NCBI RefSeq assembly: GCF_003688935.1
Contig: NZ_REGE01000011.1
Location: 1-64,000 of the forward strand
Origin: Corynebacterium macginleyi
Lineage (GTDB): Bacteria > Actinomycetota > Actinomycetes > Mycobacteriales > Mycobacteriaceae
Length of the DNA: 64,000 nt
Direction: 5' to 3'
The position numbers and the translations under genes are program-made. The notes under the pieces were generated by a model. The model was given only the letters and a program-made list of their open reading frames with translations. It searched no databases and had not been told where the DNA came from. Below, piece after piece: positions 8,933-17,435 of the stretch (positions within the stretch are counted from its first letter, which is position 1; every line of letters starts with the position of its first letter).

Positions 8933-9568
8933 ATGGATATCCACGTCGTAGACCACCCGCTTGCCGCTTCCCGCTTGACCCTGATGCGCGATATGCGCAG
9001 CGATAACTCCGCTTTTCGCGCCGCGCTCAAGGACTTGGGAGCCATGCTTGTATATGAAGCCTCTCGCGATTTGGCGGTAGAAAACTTCGATTGCGAGACG
9101 CCGGTTGCCACCGCCCAGGGCGCCCGCCTGCAGGATCCACCTATTATCGTTCCTATTATTCGCGCTGGGCTCGGCATGGTGGACCCTGCCTTGTCGATGA
9201 TTCCTGATGCCCAGGTCGGCTTCATTGGAATGGCGCGCGATGAAGAAACCCACGAACCCGTGCCGTACCTGGAGGCGCTGCCGCAGGACCTCACCGGGCG
9301 CACTGTCTTTGTCGTTGATCCCATGTTGGCCACCGGCGGGTCCTTGCTGCACGCCTTGCGCTTATTGGCTGCCCGCGGTGCTACCGATATCACCGCCATC
9401 TGCATGGTTGCGGCCCAGCATGGCGTGGACGCGCTGGAGAAATCGGGCCTTACTGTGCGCCTCGTAACCGCCGCCATCGATCCTGAGCTTAATGGGGATG
9501 CCTATATCGTGCCGGGGCTGGGCGATGCCGGCGATCGCCTCTACGGCCCGCGCAATATCGATTTTTAA
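8933..9568 (+). CDS. upp: Uracil phosphoribosyltransferase
   Basis: Converts uracil and PRPP to UMP in pyrimidine salvage. The ATG at 8933 gives 211 residues, the normal length; an upstream in-frame extension to 8783 overlaps the divergent gene and was rejected. Motifs: [16 protein letters not shown] at the N-terminus, [18 protein letters not shown], the PRPP loop [11 protein letters not shown] and the C-terminal uracil-binding [15 protein letters not shown]. It fits with the nucleoside genes at 17.4-20.6 kb. Confidence 0.97.
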   Translation: MDIHVVDHPLAASRLTLMRDMRSDNSAFRAALKDLGAMLVYEASRDLAVENFDCETPVATAQGARLQDPPIIVPIIRAGLGMVDPALSMIPDAQVGFIGMARDEETHEPVPYLEALPQDLTGRTVFVVDPMLATGGSLLHALRLLAARGATDITAICMVAAQHGVDALEKSGLTVRLVTAAIDPELNGDAYIVPGLGDAGDRLYGPRNIDF

Positions 9569-9622
9569 GCTAGGATTTCTCTCTGAAAGCCCAAAAGTAG
9601 CTTTCACAAAGGGGGAAAAATC

Positions 9623-9985
9623 GTGAGTTTTATTCAATTAATGTGGTCGAGCTACGGCTACGGATTTTCGCAACAATTGCGTCGCGTGCGTGAGCGGCGG
9701 GGGATATCCCAGCAAGTGCTCGCAGATATTTCGGGGGTATCGCGCAGTCAGATTTCCAATCTGGAGCGTAATGAAAATGGCATACACACCATGGCAGACC
9801 CACAATTATCCACGGTGTACAAGCTGGCGCTGGCTTTAGAAATTCCGCCGGCGGTCTTGTTGCCGGCCGGTGGGGACGTGGTGGAGGGCCATTTGGCGGA
9901 TTCCGCCGTGCTCGGTGTAGAAGATGTCGCGCCCTTCCCGCAGGACTATATCAACCAGCGGCGCTTTAGTAACGCGCGGGGCTAA
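9623..9985 (+). CDS. XRE-family helix-turn-helix regulator
   Basis: 120 residues with a Cro/C1-type helix-turn-helix at about 18-75: LRRVRERRGISQQVLADISG, then VSRSQISNLERNENG, a textbook recognition helix. The remaining ~45 residues are Asp/Val/Pro-rich and unlike a sensing domain. GTG start after GGGGGAAAA. Its target is unknown; the M20 amidohydrolase just downstream on the same strand is a candidate. Confidence 0.88.
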   Translation: MSFIQLMWSSYGYGFSQQLRRVRERRGISQQVLADISGVSRSQISNLERNENGIHTMADPQLSTVYKLALALEIPPAVLLPAGGDVVEGHLADSAVLGVEDVAPFPQDYINQRRFSNARG

Positions 9986-10058
9986 ACACCCTGACTTACT
10001 GAACCGCATGGTCTAGTTGTAGACTGCCTCCAAAGAGATAGTTCAGGAACAGGGAGGC

Positions 10059-11255
10059 GTGCGCGTGATCTCGGAGTTTATTAACGAGTGGTTTGATGCT
10101 CACCGTGCGGAGGTCATCGCGTGGCGGCGCCATATCCACCGCAATCCGGAAACGGCGAACCAAGAGGTCAACACCACCAACTTTATCGCGAATATTCTTG
10201 CGGATTACGGGCTCGAGCCGCAGCGCTTCCCACATACCGGCCTCATGCTGGACATCGGCCCTGACACGGAGCTTGGCCGGTTGGCCTTCCGCGCCGATAT
10301 CGATGCCTTGCCCATCATGGAGGTGACCGGGCTAGAGTTTACCTCTCAGAAACCGGGCACCATGCATGCGTGTGGCCACGACGTGCACACCACCATCGCA
10401 CTCGGACTTGCCTGCGCGTTGGCGGATTTCCAGCGGGTGAAAAAACTGGAACTGGGCATTCGCGTCATTTTCCAGCCGGCGGAGGAAGTGTGGGTCGGTG
10501 GTGCCACCGACGTTATTTCTTGGGGCGCGCTGGAAGGCGTGCATTCCATCTTCGCCATCCACGCCGAGCCGAAGCTGCGCGTGGGGCGCATCGGAATCCG
10601 CGCCGGGGCCATTACCTCGGCAACGGACGTGGTGGAGCTAAAGATCAAGGGTCCGGGTGGGCATACCTCGCGCCCGCACCTATCCGCGGACGTGGTCTAT
10701 GCGCTGGGTAAGGTTATTACCGAGCTGCCGGCGCTGCTATCTCGCCGCATCGATCCGCGCACCGGCACCGTCTTGGTCTTTGGCCAGGTCAATTCCGGTT
10801 ACGCCCCCAATGCGATCCCAGAAACCGGGACGCTGACTGGCACGATGCGTACCGCCGATATCGTTATCTGGCGCCAGATGCAGGAACTTTTCGCGGAACT
10901 GGTGGATCAGATCTTGGCGCCGGTGGGGGTAGAACACGAACTGACCTATAACCGCGGCGTGCCGCCCGTGCTTAATGATGACGTGGCTACCGCCTTGCTC
11001 GCTTCGGCCGCACAATCCATTGACCCGCAAGCCGTGGTGCAGGCCCCGCAGTCTTCCGGAGGTGAGGATTTTTCCTGGTACTTGGAGAAGGTGCCCGGTT
11101 CCATGGCGCGCCTTGGTTGCTGGTCCGGGGAAGGAGAACAGCACGATCTGCACATGGGTGACCTCATCGTGGATGAGCGGGCGATTGGTGTGGGCATTAA
11201 GCTTTTTGGGGCCGTGGTCGAGCAATTCATGGGGAAGAATGCGCAGGCGGACTAA
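10059..11255 (+). CDS. M20-family amidohydrolase / peptidase
   Basis: 398-residue zinc metallo-amidohydrolase of the M20D type, a family including N-acyl-amino-acid and IAA-conjugate hydrolases. Metal-site regions are present: MHACGHDVHTTIALG, IFQPAEEVWVGG, AIHAEPKLRVG and the C-terminal SSGGEDFSWYLEKVPG. The lid-domain motif GPGGHTSRPHLSADVV is also present. GTG start behind AGGGAGGC. Cytoplasmic. The acyl-amino-acid substrate cannot be predicted. Confidence 0.9.
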   Translation: MRVISEFINEWFDAHRAEVIAWRRHIHRNPETANQEVNTTNFIANILADYGLEPQRFPHTGLMLDIGPDTELGRLAFRADIDALPIMEVTGLEFTSQKPGTMHACGHDVHTTIALGLACALADFQRVKKLELGIRVIFQPAEEVWVGGATDVISWGALEGVHSIFAIHAEPKLRVGRIGIRAGAITSATDVVELKIKGPGGHTSRPHLSADVVYALGKVITELPALLSRRIDPRTGTVLVFGQVNSGYAPNAIPETGTLTGTMRTADIVIWRQMQELFAELVDQILAPVGVEHELTYNRGVPPVLNDDVATALLASAAQSIDPQAVVQAPQSSGGEDFSWYLEKVPGSMARLGCWSGEGEQHDLHMGDLIVDERAIGVGIKLFGAVVEQFMGKNAQAD

Positions 11256-11325
11256 CCTGCAGGGTTTAGGTACGGGTTAGACTCGTAGGCGACTTTAAAA
11301 GTGGAGCTTATAAAGGAGCAATTGC

Positions 11326-12753
11326 GTGTTGAACCAGACCAAGCGAATTGTCATCATTGGCGGTGGCCCGGCGGGCTATGAGGCAGCGCTGGCTGGCGCC
11401 AAATATGGCGCGGAAATCACCATCATCGAAGACCAAGGCATGGGCGGCAATAGCGTGCTCTTGGACTGTGTTCCCTCCAAGTCCTTTATTGCCGGTGCCA
11501 ATATTAAAACGGATTTGCGCCGTGCGGATGACATGGAGCTGAATGAGGGCATCGGTAAGGCGCAGCTGTCCATCAATGCACTGAACCAGCGCGTGCAAGA
11601 TCTGGCGGCTAAGCAATCCGCTGATATCAGCAATACGATGGAGTCCCTGGGCGCTCGTGTTATCGATGGGCGGGCGTACTTTCCGGAGGATCAGCAGGCC
11701 GATGCCTTCGGTGGGCACAAGGTCACTGCAGTTTTCAACGAGGATGGGCACGAGGAAACCCTCGATGCGGATCTCGTATTGGTGGCAACCGGTGCTACCC
11801 CCCGCATCTTGCCCGGTGCCCAGCCGGACGGAGAGCGCATCCTGACCTGGCAGCAGGTTTATGACCTTACCGAGTTGCCGGAGCACCTGATTGTGGTTGG
11901 CTCCGGTGTCACCGGTGCTGAGTTCGTATCAGCCTTCGCCGAGCTAGGCGTCAAGGTTACGATGGTGGCCTCGCGCGATCGTATTTTGCCGCATGATGAC
12001 GCTGATGCTGCCGACGTCCTAGAAACCGTGCTGAGCGAGCGCGGTGTCGAGCTTGAAAAGAACTGCCGCGTGGAAACCGTTAACCGCACCGAGGACGGCA
12101 ACGTGCAGGTCACCACGCAAGATGGCCGCGAGATTCATGGTTCCCATGTCATTATGTCCATCGGTTCCATTCCAAACACCAAGGATCTGAAATTAGAGAA
12201 TGTAGGCGTGGAAACCGCGAAGTCAGGGCACATCCAGGTGGACCGCGTTTCTCGGACCAATATTGCCGGCATCTACGCTGCAGGTGACTGCTCCGATCTC
12301 TTCCCGCTTGCCTCCGTGGCCGCGATGCAGGGCCGGGTCGCGATGTACCATGCGCTCGGTGAAGGTGTTTCGCCTTTGCGCCTAAAGACCGTGGCAAACG
12401 CGGTATTTACCCGCCCTGAGATCGCCGCGGTCGGCTTTACGCAGGCCGAAATTGAGGCCGGTGAAGTCGCCGCCCGCGCGATTACAATGCCGCTCAATAC
12501 GAACCCGCGCGCGAAGATGCGCTCGCTGCAGCACGGTTTTGTCAAGCTATTTTGCCGCGCTACGTCCGGCCGCGTGATTGGTGGCGTCATCGTCGCGCCG
12601 ACCGCCTCCGAGCTCATCCTGCCCATTGCCATGGCGGTGACCAACCAACTTACGGTAAACCAACTGGCCGATTCGTTCGCAGTTTACCCTTCGCTGTCTG
12701 GCACCATTACTGAGGCCGCCCGCCGCTTGGTGGCCCGCGATGACCTGGAGTAA
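11326..12753 (+). CDS. lpdA: LpdA-type NAD(P)H:quinone reductase (flavoprotein disulfide reductase fold)
   Basis: 475 residues, FAD- and NAD(P)-binding: IIGGGPAGYEAALAGAKYG at the N-terminus, VVGSGVTGAEFVSAFAELG centrally, and GIYAAGDCSDLFPLASVAA. The redox-active CxxxxC of true dihydrolipoamide dehydrogenases is missing: the region reads GGNSVLLDCVPSKSF with only the second Cys. This matches mycobacterial LpdA (Rv3303c), which reduces quinones rather than lipoamide. AAAGGAG precedes the GTG start. Confidence 0.88.
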   Translation: MLNQTKRIVIIGGGPAGYEAALAGAKYGAEITIIEDQGMGGNSVLLDCVPSKSFIAGANIKTDLRRADDMELNEGIGKAQLSINALNQRVQDLAAKQSADISNTMESLGARVIDGRAYFPEDQQADAFGGHKVTAVFNEDGHEETLDADLVLVATGATPRILPGAQPDGERILTWQQVYDLTELPEHLIVVGSGVTGAEFVSAFAELGVKVTMVASRDRILPHDDADAADVLETVLSERGVELEKNCRVETVNRTEDGNVQVTTQDGREIHGSHVIMSIGSIPNTKDLKLENVGVETAKSGHIQVDRVSRTNIAGIYAAGDCSDLFPLASVAAMQGRVAMYHALGEGVSPLRLKTVANAVFTRPEIAAVGFTQAEIEAGEVAARAITMPLNTNPRAKMRSLQHGFVKLFCRATSGRVIGGVIVAPTASELILPIAMAVTNQLTVNQLADSFAVYPSLSGTITEAARRLVARDDLE

Positions 12754-12852
12754 ACCTCGTTCCTAGAACGTGGAGTAGGTATGCCCCGCAGTGCGGTTGA
12801 GTCCGATTTAATCGGCCTATTCACCTCTAGCAGGGCGCGCTGTAGACAGCAC

Positions 12853-12888
12853 TCGATGGGCCCAGGCCGTACAGCCTGGGCCCATCGA
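12853..12888. terminator. 15-bp perfect hairpin downstream of lpdA
   Basis: TCGATGGGCCCAGGC (12853-12867) pairs perfectly with GCCTGGGCCCATCGA (12874-12888) around a 6-base loop. No T-tract follows on either strand, so it may be a strong pause or barrier hairpin rather than a classical terminator. Confidence 0.5.
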
Positions 12889-12889
12889 G

Positions 12890-13113
12890 GTGGAGGTGGA
12901 AATGACCAAATTAAGGGCGTTAGCATATGCGATCCGCTCCGCCTGGGCCATATCGCAGCCTAGGCTTACCGCGAATTCCTTGCGTATGCGGCGAGACGAT
13001 CCGGCCGCATCGCAGGCCCCAATCTCCCCATTGGCCGGCGAGTTCTTCTGCGAGCATATCGAGTGTGTGAATGTAGCTATGTGCCTCATAGAAAAAATCG
13101 CGCACTGCTTCAA
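12890..13113 (-). pseudogene. Decayed minus-strand coding remnant
   Basis: Two minus-strand frames carry protein-like but complementary pieces. One has VRDFFYEAHSYIHTLDMLAE and the other SSRRIRKEFAVSLGCDMAQ. A frameshift near 13000 would join them. The combination resembles the helical N-terminal region of the HNH/DUF222 proteins common in actinobacteria, but the match is weak. No start, no domain core and no ribosome site. Confidence 0.35.
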
Positions 13114-13229
13114 AAAGGGGGTGTTCCTAATTAGCTTGTTAACCTCGCGGGTGGATTAGCCGGAGTTGATTTTCTCAGCCGGGGTTGTTTGCGCGTGTTG
13201 CCCTACTAGTAAAGTAATGTCCGTGTACA

Positions 13230-13463
13230 GCCTTGATTGCCAGACGCATCTTTATCGCCATATTGCCGATGAACTGCGTTCCCAGGGGCAATCCCAACAT
13301 CCTTGGTTTCGATATTGAGTTCTTCACCCCGATCTTCGTCATGGCCAGCATTACCGGCTGGACTGCGCACATTGTGGAACAAAATGAAAACAATTCGTTG
13401 ATTCGTCCATTGTCCGCTTACGTCGGTGAAGAACAGCGCTCTGTTCCGCCGAAGTCCTTCTAA
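13230..13463 (+). pseudogene. prpC: C-terminal remnant of a citrate/2-methylcitrate synthase
   Basis: The translated piece contains [40 protein letters not shown] and [12 protein letters not shown], the C-terminal signature of the citrate synthase family, closest in style to 2-methylcitrate synthase (PrpC) of corynebacteria. Only the last ~60 residues remain. The preceding ~15 codons do not match and no start codon with a ribosome site exists. As I recall, C. glutamicum has a prp cluster not far upstream of pyc, so this may be a local deletion scar. Confidence 0.8.
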
Positions 13464-13541
13464 ACGCGCAGCTTCCCGCACGGTTCGTCTTGTGATTCGA
13501 CTCGTGGTTTGTTCCGCAGCGGACCGTGTAGTGGACCGTAG

Positions 13542-13569
13542 ATGCTCCCCACCCTCGCGTGGGGAGCAT
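13542..13569. terminator. Hairpin terminator after the synthase remnant
   Basis: ATGCTCCCC and GGGGAGCAT form a 9-bp stem with an 11-base loop, followed by TTGTG. Probably the original terminator of the lost prpC-like gene. Confidence 0.6.
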
Positions 13570-13570
13570 T

Positions 13571-13657
13571 TGTGCATCCTCCCACGGGATAACTGAGCAA
13601 TCCACGCCTTCAGATGCTGCATTTGCGCCTGAGTTATTGCATAGGAGGATGCGCATG
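13571..13657. repeat. Dispersed hairpin repeat, copy A (two opposed units)
   Basis: Contains GGATAACTGAGCAA with TGTGCATCCTCC on one side and CCTGAGTTATTGC with AGGAGGATGCGCA on the other, making a large imperfect palindrome. The half-unit (GCTCAGTTATYGCAGTGGAGG) recurs at 32002 and 54706. Confidence 0.65.
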
Positions 13658-13910
13658 TAGCAGTTGCGATCACGGCTCCGGCTGCGAAAAAATGCCGAGC
13701 AAAAAATTGCAGACTTTGCAGAATTGTGGGCCCTGTTATTACTGGTTGACTGGCAGAAATTCACCAGTCGAGATCTAAGTCGCAGGTGAGTGTAGAAAAT
13801 CCCGCTTTGAAAAGGATGATAAAAACAATTCTTATCTCTAAAATGAGAGACGGATCACCCCAGTGGGGACGTTGCAACGCGGCGTCTTCCAAGTTGAAAG
13901 GAACACCCAA
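13658..13910. other. pyc leader region
   Basis: No gene. The AT-rich segment 13790-13850 (ttatctctaaaatgag, with a possible -10 at TAAAAT) is the likely pyc promoter. An AAAGGA ribosome site follows at about 13897-13902. Confidence 0.4.
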
Positions 13911-16900
13911 GTGGCCAATTCCGCCCTTCCATCGTTCGACAAGATTTTGGTAGCCAACCGTGGCGAAATCGCTGTGCGTGCCTTCCGTGCTGCCTTCGAA
14001 ACGGGGGCTAAGACCGTCGCTGTCTATCCTCGTGAAGATCGCAACTCCTTTCATCGCGCGTTTGCGGATGAAGCAGTGCGTATTGGTGATGAGGGACAGC
14101 CCGTTAAGGCGTACCTTGATATCGAGGAAATCATCCGTGCTGCTAAGCAGTCTGAAGCAGATGCGATTTATCCGGGCTACGGTTTCTTATCCGAGCGCGC
14201 CGACTTGGCCCGTGCCTGCGAGGACAATGGCATCAAGTTCATTGGACCTACTCCGGCGACGTTGGAACTCACCGGCGATAAATCCGCTGCGGTTAACGCC
14301 GCGAAGGAAGCGGGGCTGCCGACGTTGCAGGACTCGGAGTCGACCACGGACATCGATAAGCTGGTAGCGGATGCTGCTGACTTTAACTTCCCGGTGTTTG
14401 TCAAGGCAGTATCCGGCGGTGGCGGGCGTGGTATGCGCTACGTGGAATCGGAGTCTGAACTGCGCGAACGGGCTGCAGAAGCCTCGCGCGAGGCTGAAGC
14501 AGCCTTTGGCGATGGTAGCGTTTACCTTGAGACCGCGGTGATTAATCCGCAACATATTGAGGTGCAAGTGCTCGCGGATTCGCAGGGTAATGTCATCCAC
14601 CTCTTTGAGCGTGACTGCTCCGTGCAGCGCCGCCACCAGAAGGTCGTAGAAATTGCTCCCGCGCCGTCGTTGGATCCGGAGCTGCGCGACCGCATTTGCC
14701 AGGATGCCGTAAATTTCTGTGAACACATCAACTATGAGGGTGCCGGCACGGTGGAGTTCCTGGTGGATGAGCGCGGCAACCACGTCTTCATTGAGATGAA
14801 CCCCCGCGTGCAGGTGGAGCACACCGTAACTGAGGAGATTACCGGTGTGGATATCGTCAAGGCGCAGATGAATATCGCCGCAGGTGCTTCTTTGGAAGAC
14901 ATCAACCTGGCACAAGAAGATATCGCGATTACCGGCTCCGCCCTCCAGTGTCGTATTACTACGGAAGATCCGAATAACGGCTTCCGTCCAGATACGGGTA
15001 CGTTGACCGCGTACCGTTCGCCGGGTGGTGCTGGTGTGCGCTTGGATGGTGCGACCTCAGTGGGTGCTGAAGTATCGCCCAACTTCGACTCTCTGTTGGT
15101 CAAGATGACCTGTCGTGGTACCACTTTCGAGCAGGCAGTCCAACGCGCCCGCCGCGCGCTGAACGAGTTCCATGTATCCGGCGTGGCCACCAATATCGGC
15201 TTTCTGCGTGCCTTGCTCAATGAGTCCGACTTCGTTAATACCCGCGTCGATACCGGATTTATTGCTGACCACCCGGATCTGCTCAAGGCGCCACCAGCGG
15301 TGGATGAGTTCGGTCGTATCTTGGACTACATCGCGGATGTCACCGTGAATAAACCCAATGGTGACAGGCCTACCGCGCTGCGCCCCTTTGACAAGCTGCC
15401 GAAGTTTAAAGCGGAGGAGCCGCTCCCGCGCGGTGCCCGCGATGACCTCTTGGAGCTGGGTCCACAAAAATACGCGGAGAAGATTCGCGCCCAGGAACCT
15501 TTGATGGTTACGGATACCACGTTCCGCGATGCCCACCAGTCCCTGCTTGCTACCCGTGTACGCAGCACTGCCTTGGTTTCCGCGGCAGAGGCCGTGGCGC
15601 GCCTGACTCCCGAACTCTTTTCTGTCGAGGCATGGGGCGGTGCTACCTACGACGTGGCCATGCGCTTCCTTCACGAGGACCCTTGGGTGCGCCTGGACCT
15701 GCTGCGCAAGGCTATGCCGAACCAGAATATTCAGATGCTCCTGCGCGGGCGCAATACCGTGGGCTATACCCCGTACCCAGATTCGGTCTGCCGCTCGTTT
15801 GTGCAGGAAGCTACAAAGTCCGGTGTGGATGTCTTCCGCATTTTCGATGCACTGAATGATGTCTCCCAGATGCGCCCTGCCATCGATGCCGTGCTCGAAA
15901 CGAACACCACCGTGGCCGAGGTAGCCATGGCCTATTCCGGTGACCTTTCTTCGCCGAAGGAAGACCTCTACACCTTGGACTACTACTTGAAGCTGGCCGA
16001 GCAGATTGTAGAATCCGGCGCGCACATCCTGGCTGTCAAGGACATGGCGGGACTGTTGCGCCCAGAAGCCGCACACGTCCTAGTCACCGCGCTACGCAAG
16101 GAATTCGACCTGCCGGTCCACGTGCACACGCACGATACCGCGGGCGGCCAGATTGCTACCTACTTCGCGGCGGCGCGCGCCGGTGCCGATATTGTCGACG
16201 GTGCCTCGGCACCGCTCGCCGGGACTACTTCGCAGCCTTCGCTTTCCGCGCTCATCGCTGCCTTTTCTAATTCCAAGCGCGATACCGGAATCGACCTGCA
16301 AGCGGTCTCGGACTTGGAGCCGTACTGGGAGGCCGTGCGCCAGCTGTATGCCCCGTTTGAAAATGGCATTCCGGGCCCGACCGGCCGCGTGTACAAGCAC
16401 GAGATTCCGGGTGGTCAGCTGTCTAACCTGCGCGCACAGGCTGTGGCATTGGGCCTGGCGGATCGTTTCGAAGTCATCGAAGATAACTACGCCGCCGTCA
16501 ACGAGATGTTGGGCCGCCCCACCAAGGTCACCCCGTCCTCCAAGGTGGTGGGTGACTTGGCGCTCCACCTCGTGGGCACCGGCGTTTCTCCGGAAGACTT
16601 CGCAGCTAACCCGAAGAAGTACGATATCCCGGATTCGGTGGACCAATTCCTGCGCGGCCAGCTGGGGACGCCTCCGGGTGGCTGGCCAGAGCTGCGCGAT
16701 AAAGTCCTCGATGGCCGTGCCGAAACCGGTGCACAGATTAACGATGTCCCGGCAGAGGAACAGCCGCATTTGGAGTCGGATAACTCAGATGAGCGTCGCG
16801 CCAGCTTGAATCGCTTGCTTTTCCCCAAGCAGTTTGAGGAATTCAATGAGTTCCGCCGTAAGTATGGCAATACCGAGGCGTTGACAGATACGGTCTTTTT

Positions 16901-17342
16901 CTACGGGCTGACCGAAGGCGAAGAAAAAGTGGTGCACTTCTTCCCTGAAGACTCCACCGATCGCTCCAACCTAAAACAGATGGTGGTGCGCCTCGATGCT
17001 GTGGGTGAGCCGGATGAGAAGGGTATGCGCAATGTTGTGCTCAACGTCAACGGCCAAATCCGCCCGATGAAGGTGCGCGATGAAAACGCAGAATCCAGCG
17101 TAGCCACGGTAGAGAAGGCGGACCCGTCCAATGACGGCCATGTGGCGGCTCCGTTTGCCGGAGTGGTAAACCCCACGGCAGAGCCAGGCGATGAGGTCAA
17201 GGCCGGCGACCAAGTCGCGGTCATTGAGGCCATGAAGATGGAAGCTTCCATTTCTGCCACCAAGGATGGTGTGGTCGACCGCGTGGCCATTGGCCAGGCC
17301 ACCAAAGTAGAAGGCGGGGATCTTCTCGTTGTCATCAAATAG
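13911..17342 (+). CDS. pyc: Pyruvate carboxylase
   Basis: Anaplerotic biotin enzyme making oxaloacetate from pyruvate and bicarbonate. The GTG at 13911, behind AAAGGAAC, gives 1143 residues, close to the C. glutamicum enzyme; an in-frame GTG at 13863 was rejected because it lacks a ribosome site. Domain order: biotin carboxylase/ATP-grasp (about 10-460, with KAVSGGGGRGMRYV and FIEMNPRVQVEHTVTEEITG), carboxyltransferase TIM barrel (about 530-830, with DTTFRDAHQSLLATR and VHVHTHDTAGG), PC-specific tetramerisation region, and biotinyl domain with the modified Lys1109 in EAMKMEA. It depends on BirA, encoded at 38210. Confidence 0.98.
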   Translation: MANSALPSFDKILVANRGEIAVRAFRAAFETGAKTVAVYPREDRNSFHRAFADEAVRIGDEGQPVKAYLDIEEIIRAAKQSEADAIYPGYGFLSERADLARACEDNGIKFIGPTPATLELTGDKSAAVNAAKEAGLPTLQDSESTTDIDKLVADAADFNFPVFVKAVSGGGGRGMRYVESESELRERAAEASREAEAAFGDGSVYLETAVINPQHIEVQVLADSQGNVIHLFERDCSVQRRHQKVVEIAPAPSLDPELRDRICQDAVNFCEHINYEGAGTVEFLVDERGNHVFIEMNPRVQVEHTVTEEITGVDIVKAQMNIAAGASLEDINLAQEDIAITGSALQCRITTEDPNNGFRPDTGTLTAYRSPGGAGVRLDGATSVGAEVSPNFDSLLVKMTCRGTTFEQAVQRARRALNEFHVSGVATNIGFLRALLNESDFVNTRVDTGFIADHPDLLKAPPAVDEFGRILDYIADVTVNKPNGDRPTALRPFDKLPKFKAEEPLPRGARDDLLELGPQKYAEKIRAQEPLMVTDTTFRDAHQSLLATRVRSTALVSAAEAVARLTPELFSVEAWGGATYDVAMRFLHEDPWVRLDLLRKAMPNQNIQMLLRGRNTVGYTPYPDSVCRSFVQEATKSGVDVFRIFDALNDVSQMRPAIDAVLETNTTVAEVAMAYSGDLSSPKEDLYTLDYYLKLAEQIVESGAHILAVKDMAGLLRPEAAHVLVTALRKEFDLPVHVHTHDTAGGQIATYFAAARAGADIVDGASAPLAGTTSQPSLSALIAAFSNSKRDTGIDLQAVSDLEPYWEAVRQLYAPFENGIPGPTGRVYKHEIPGGQLSNLRAQAVALGLADRFEVIEDNYAAVNEMLGRPTKVTPSSKVVGDLALHLVGTGVSPEDFAANPKKYDIPDSVDQFLRGQLGTPPGGWPELRDKVLDGRAETGAQINDVPAEEQPHLESDNSDERRASLNRLLFPKQFEEFNEFRRKYGNTEALTDTVFFYGLTEGEEKVVHFFPEDSTDRSNLKQMVVRLDAVGEPDEKGMRNVVLNVNGQIRPMKVRDENAESSVATVEKADPSNDGHVAAPFAGVVNPTAEPGDEVKAGDQVAVIEAMKMEASISATKDGVVDRVAIGQATKVEGGDLLVVIK

Positions 17343-17366
17343 CGGCGCCATCTAACGCGTACGCGT

Positions 17367-17412
17367 AAATCCCCTCCCGGATGGATGAATATCCAGCCAG
17401 GAGGGGATTTTG
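17367..17412. terminator. Bidirectional terminator between pyc and nupC
   Basis: AAATCCCCTCC and GGAGGGGATTT form an 11-bp stem followed by T residues; on the opposite strand the same T-rich arm serves nupC. An acgcgtacgcgt palindrome precedes it. Confidence 0.85.
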
Positions 17413-17435
17413 ATGCTTGAAGAGCAGTGCGCTGG

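Noticed and set aside
15057-16076. Long minus-strand open frame opposite pyc
   Set aside because: Antisense shadow of the carboxyltransferase domain; no ribosome site and no family character.
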